From NCBI RefSeq assembly GCF_000935125.1, contig NZ_JRKI01000032.1:21444-85443 (forward strand): DNA of 64,000 nt. The letters run 5' to 3'. Every line of letters begins with the position of its first letter. Within the stretch, counting starts at the first letter, position 1. This DNA comes from Streptomyces natalensis ATCC 27448 (GTDB lineage Bacteria; Actinomycetota; Actinomycetes; Streptomycetales; Streptomycetaceae). Shown here piece after piece: positions 60,580 through 64,000 of this stretch. The notes beneath the pieces were generated by a model. That model had not been told where the DNA came from, searched no databases, and saw only the letters and a list, made by a program, of their open reading frames with translations. The position numbers and the translations under genes are program-made.

Positions 60580-62949
60580 GTGACAAGGCACTTCAGCGCG
60601 CTACTGCGGTGGCTGCGCCTTCGAGCAGGGATGACACGGGAGGAACTCGCGGGGCGTTCCGCAGCAGGTGTGCGCGCCATCCGGGAGTCCGAGACTGGCG
60701 AGCACGCCGACGTGCAGGAAGCCCAACGCGGGCACTTCGCGCACAACCAGATGAGCGGGACCGTCTACGGGCCGGTGATCCAGGCAGGGACGATCAGCGG
60801 TCCGGTGACAGTTATGGACTGCTCTGGCGCGGTGCTCCGGGACCCCGCGGCGGAGGCTGCTGAACAGCTCGCGCAAGCGGTCGGCGCCCGCTGGCGGCGT
60901 GAGGAGGAACAGCGGCAAATACAGGACCCGTTCCCGCTGCCCGTGCGGTGGCAACCGGCACCCGAGGACTTGACGGACCACTGGGCGAACATCTGCCGTG
61001 CACCGGCCGGGGTCACACCCGGCCCGCTGCCCTTGGCCGGCCAGCTGGACGGGGTCGTAGACCTGTACCGACGGTTGCCGTCGGGAAGGCTGTTGGTGAT
61101 AGGCCGAGCAGGGTCGGGAAAGACGATCCTGACTCTACGCTTCGTCCTGGACTTGCTGAGGACCCGCACCACCGCCGACGCCGTACCGGTGATCTTCAGC
61201 CTCGGGTCGTGGAACCCCGAAACCACCGTCTTACGGGATTGGCTGACCGGCCAATTGGTGCGCGACTACCCCGGCTTGGCCGCGACCGCCCCTGGTGGGT
61301 CGACGCTGGCCGCCTCGCTGGTCGAGGCCGACCGTATCCTGCCCGTCCTGGACGGGTTCGACGAGATCGCCGAGGGCCTGCACCGTGACGCGCTGGAAAA
61401 GCTCAACGCCACTACCCTGCCGCTGGTGCTGACCAGCCGCCGCGCCGAATACGCCTACGCCGTAGCGCAAGCCGATGTACTAACCTCCGCCGCTGGTATC
61501 GAACTGACCGATCTCACCCTGACGGACCTGGAAAGCTACCTGCCCCGCACCACCCGCAAGGCTGCCTCCAACGGAACCCGCGCCACCGCGACCGCGTGGG
61601 ATCCCGTCCTGAACGAGCTGCGCGACCATCCCCAGAGCCGAGTAAGCGTCAGTCTTGCTGCAGTGCTGAAAATTCCCCTGATGGTTGCGCTTGCCCGCAC
61701 CATTTACAGCGACAACCCCGACCACGACCCGTCCGCGCTGCTGAACGCCGACCAGTTCAGCACCCCGGAGGCCATTGAAGATCACCTCTTGGACAACTTC
61801 GTCGCCACGGTCTACCGCCGCCACCTCAACAACGGGCATCACCGGCGCTGGAACCCCGAGCGTGTCCAACATTGGCTCGGCTACCTTGCCGAGCACCTGA
61901 GCCAACTCGGCACGCGCGACCTCGCCTGGTGGCAACTCGGCAACACCACACGCCGTTCGTCACGCGTACTCGTGGTCGCGCTCGTGTCCGGGCTGGCCGT
62001 CGGGATCGTGTTCGGGCTCGTGGTCGGGTGCGTGAACTGGCTGGCGGTCGGGTTCATGTTCGGGCTCACGGACGGGCTCGTGTCTGGGCTTGCGGCAGCG
62101 CTCGCGGGCGGGTTGGCCTTCGGACTCCTGCACAGGTTCGGGGTCGAACTCGGGTCTGGAGAGGCAGCGCTTGAGCCGTCGCGCGTACGAATGCGGATCA
62201 TCGGTGGCATGAGGCGGGTGCGTGAGAAATTCATGTTCAGGCTCATGGCTGGGCTCGGTGGCGGGTTCGGGATCGGATTTGTGGGTTGGTTCGGGTATGA
62301 GCTCCTGAACGGGCTCAAATCCGGGCTCGTCAACGGGCTCATGGTCAGCCTTGTCAACGGGCTGGTGTACGGGCTCTTGAGCGGACTCGCGTTCGGGCTC
62401 CTGGCCGGGCTTGAGGCTCCCATTGACATCAGAACTGCCGTCAGCCCTTCCGACCTATTGGACACAAACCGCACGACTGTGATCTTCGAGTTGCTCGCGT
62501 GGGGGCTCGTGTTCGGACTTGGAGTCGGAATTGTGATCGGGCTCTGGGGTGAGTTCGTTCAGGGGCTTGTGCTCGGGCTCCATTCCGGGCTCGTATCCGG
62601 ACTTGCCAACGGCCTCGCGTTCGGACTCGTAGGGGGGCTGGGAGGTGGGCTCGGATACGCGCTCAGTGCGACCGCATGGGGGCGATGGGTGGTCCTTTCA
62701 CGCATGTGGCTGCCGCTGACCGGGCGGTTGCCGTGGGCGGTGATCGCCTTCCTGGACGACGCCTACCAGCGAGGCGTGCTGCGCCAAGCGGGCGCGGTCT
62801 ACCAATTCCGCCACGCTCGACTGCAAGACCATCTAGCCCATGCCTTTCAGGCACACATGGACGCCAGGCCCAACAGCCTGGCGCCACCTCGGCGGAGCAA
62901 CCCGCCGACGTCCCCCAACCCGCACCACGAACAGGCAAAACTGTTCTGA
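60580..62949 (+). CDS. NACHT NTPase with HTH N-terminus and Gly-Leu-rich membrane tail
   Basis: A 789-residue protein from GTG 60580; the frame is open upstream to 60517, which looks like pseudogene sequence. The N-terminus resembles an XRE helix-turn-helix (LRLRAGMTREELAGRSAAGV), followed by MSGTVYGPVIQAGTISGPV. The NACHT domain has Walker A (GRAGSGKT) near residues 174-181 and Walker B (LPVLDGFDEI) near 253-262. Residues about 465-700 are Gly/Leu/Val repeats (LVSGLA-, NGLVYGLL-like) predicted to form many membrane segments. NACHT proteins are signal-transduction ATPases with anti-phage examples; a defence role next to CRISPR arrays is inference. Confidence 0.8.
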   Translation: MTRHFSALLRWLRLRAGMTREELAGRSAAGVRAIRESETGEHADVQEAQRGHFAHNQMSGTVYGPVIQAGTISGPVTVMDCSGAVLRDPAAEAAEQLAQAVGARWRREEEQRQIQDPFPLPVRWQPAPEDLTDHWANICRAPAGVTPGPLPLAGQLDGVVDLYRRLPSGRLLVIGRAGSGKTILTLRFVLDLLRTRTTADAVPVIFSLGSWNPETTVLRDWLTGQLVRDYPGLAATAPGGSTLAASLVEADRILPVLDGFDEIAEGLHRDALEKLNATTLPLVLTSRRAEYAYAVAQADVLTSAAGIELTDLTLTDLESYLPRTTRKAASNGTRATATAWDPVLNELRDHPQSRVSVSLAAVLKIPLMVALARTIYSDNPDHDPSALLNADQFSTPEAIEDHLLDNFVATVYRRHLNNGHHRRWNPERVQHWLGYLAEHLSQLGTRDLAWWQLGNTTRRSSRVLVVALVSGLAVGIVFGLVVGCVNWLAVGFMFGLTDGLVSGLAAALAGGLAFGLLHRFGVELGSGEAALEPSRVRMRIIGGMRRVREKFMFRLMAGLGGGFGIGFVGWFGYELLNGLKSGLVNGLMVSLVNGLVYGLLSGLAFGLLAGLEAPIDIRTAVSPSDLLDTNRTTVIFELLAWGLVFGLGVGIVIGLWGEFVQGLVLGLHSGLVSGLANGLAFGLVGGLGGGLGYALSATAWGRWVVLSRMWLPLTGRLPWAVIAFLDDAYQRGVLRQAGAVYQFRHARLQDHLAHAFQAHMDARPNSLAPPRRSNPPTSPNPHHEQAKLF

Positions 62950-62967
62950 AACCCCAGGTCACGAAGT

Positions 62968-63118
62968 GTCCGGTCCGGGTGTGCGAGGGACGACCGATCT
63001 CCTTGCACATCGGGCAGACCGGGTACTTGTCCGGTCCGGGTGTGCGAGGGACGGCCGGCGTCGTAGACCTCGGCGAGCCGCTGTTCCTGGTCCGGTCCGG
63101 GTGTGCGAGGGACGGCCG
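62968..63118 (+). CRISPR. CRISPR array 5, three repeats, with a self-matching spacer
   Basis: Three nearly identical 28-29 bp repeats start at 62968, 63029 and 63090, exactly 61 bp apart (GTCCGGTCCGGGTGTGCG then AGGGACGGCC). They align position by position with the array 4 repeat, though divergent. Two full 32-bp spacers lie between them. The spacer at 63058-63089 matches the methyltransferase gene at 16755-16786 with one mismatch and an AAG PAM. No leader like those of arrays 1-4 is seen. Confidence 0.85.
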
Positions 63119-63196
63119 AAAGCCGCGACTTCATGGAGCGGCTTGCCATGATCGGGCCCCACCACGGCGGCCACGCACCGATGGCTGCTGTCCTGC

Positions 63197-63853
63197 TCAG
63201 GCGATCGGCACGTCCAGTGTGGTGTCCGGGCATGCCTCGGCCAGCTGCTGAAGCGCCCGATGCTCGGCGTCGTCCGCGGACAGAGCCCACCGGGTCTTCA
63301 CCGACACCCAGTCGTCCAAGTACTGGCACTTGGCGTCCTCGGCCGGCGGCATCCACTCGGCCACGTCCTTGTCGGCCTTGCTGCGATTGGACTTCGCTGT
63401 CACCGCCACCAGTGACCTGGGGAACGCCAGGTCGTTGGAGTACAGCTCACGGCGCTTGGCCGTCCAGTCGTAGGCCCCGCTGTCCCAGCTTTCTGCGAGC
63501 GGGACCATGTGGTCGATGTCCAGGACGGATGGGCCGTTCACGGCGGTGTCGTCGTAGTAGGACCACCACTGGCCGCCGGTCAGCTTGCAGCCTCTTGCCT
63601 GCACCGGCGCCTCCACGGCCTCCTGCTTCAACACCTCCTGGCGGGTGTTGCAGCCGTCCTTGTCCGCATCCACCCAGTGCTTGAACTTGCTGCGCTGGTA
63701 GCCCTCGCGGTGCTCACCGGCCACCGGTAGATCCGCGACGAGCTGGCGCACCGTCGCCACCCGCGTCTGCCCCTGTGCATGCGCCCCCACTGCCGGCGTC
63801 ACCGCGACCAGGGCAGCTGACAACAGACCGATCATTGTCTTCTTGGCTCTCAT
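63197..63853 (-). CDS. Secreted HNH-family nuclease (DUF1524-like)
   Basis: A 218-residue exported protein. A signal peptide spans about residues 1-26 (ends VGAHA). The nuclease motif DIDHMVPLAESWDSG begins at residue 112, followed by SNDLAFPRSLVAVTAKSNRSK and KDVAEWMPP, as in Streptomyces secreted HNH nucleases. Three or four cysteines may form disulfides. It is read towards CRISPR array 5. It is probably an extracellular DNase rather than part of the CRISPR system. Confidence 0.85.
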   Translation of the reverse strand: MRAKKTMIGLLSAALVAVTPAVGAHAQGQTRVATVRQLVADLPVAGEHREGYQRSKFKHWVDADKDGCNTRQEVLKQEAVEAPVQARGCKLTGGQWWSYYDDTAVNGPSVLDIDHMVPLAESWDSGAYDWTAKRRELYSNDLAFPRSLVAVTAKSNRSKADKDVAEWMPPAEDAKCQYLDDWVSVKTRWALSADDAEHRALQQLAEACPDTTLDVPIA

Positions 63854-64000
63854 GCCGACATGACTACCGAGAAGAAACGATCAACCTGCCTGAGGGGCAA
63901 GGCGATTCACCTGGATCAGGGAGTGGGCGAACTCGCGTCCGCACTCCGCCAGGCGGCGCCCTCGCGCCAGTACATGCCGCACGCGCTTCGGGCTACGCCG

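Overview
The window is high-GC DNA with GTG starts, ATGA/GTGA-coupled operons and gene families typical of Streptomyces. It reads as part of a large conjugative plasmid, probably linear, or a closely related integrative element. There are no rRNA or tRNA genes and no recognisable transposase. I did not recognise a relaxase.

Layout. (1) 0.7-10.05 kb: a translationally coupled conjugation operon of Tcp/type IV secretion type (TcpC-like, small membrane protein, TcpE-like, VirB4-like ATPase, VirB6-like polytopic protein, two-domain wall hydrolase), headed by a sigma-like regulator and two arrays of 12-bp repeats. (2) 10.1-18.5 kb: an insert of accessory genes. It holds two TPR regulators (one without a DNA-binding domain), a resolvase-like small protein and a RiPP locus: 44-residue precursor, terminator, TfuA, YcaO, methyltransferase, and a complete glycerol-3-phosphate dehydrogenase (gpsA). 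(3) 18.8-23.15 kb: the second half of the transfer locus, with a leader peptide, coupling-protein-like ATPase and replication-relaxation protein. (4) 23.15-36.6 kb: lipoproteins and a full Tad/Flp pilus locus (CpaB, TadZ, CpaF/TadA, TadB, TadC, Flp-like pilin, TadE-like pseudopilins, prepilin peptidase) with a LysM-transmembrane-BTAD regulator. (5) 37.2-38.7 kb: a ParA/ParB-like partition cassette. (6) 38.7-47.6 kb: a gene-poor, lower-GC region with palindromes, iteron-like repeats, pseudogene fragments, an Imm51-like immunity gene and a candidate structured RNA. (7) 47.7-49.9 kb: a large winged-helix/zinc-finger protein, possibly the replication initiator. (8) 49.96-60.1 kb: a type I-E CRISPR-Cas locus. 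(9) 60.3-63.9 kb: a NACHT NTPase, a fifth short CRISPR array and a secreted HNH nuclease.

How it works together. The two transfer blocks and the Tad locus could supply mating-channel and adhesion functions. ParAB and the 47.7-kb protein would support plasmid maintenance. The CRISPR-Cas locus has cas8e, cse2, cas7e, cas5e, cas6e and cas3 but no cas1 or cas2, so it looks interference-only. Leader-bearing arrays sit between cas7e and cas5e, between cas6e and cas3, after cas3, and divergently upstream of cas8e.

The most striking observations are four. A spacer in the fifth array matches 31 of 32 bases of this element's own RiPP methyltransferase gene next to an AAG PAM. A 33-nt motif occurs three times at the heads of transfer and replication-type genes. 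Four successive hairpins at 47.23-47.36 kb share a TTAGC loop sequence (identical TTAGCAG in three), followed by a terminator. Finally, gpsA sits in the RiPP operon and may be a self-resistance copy.
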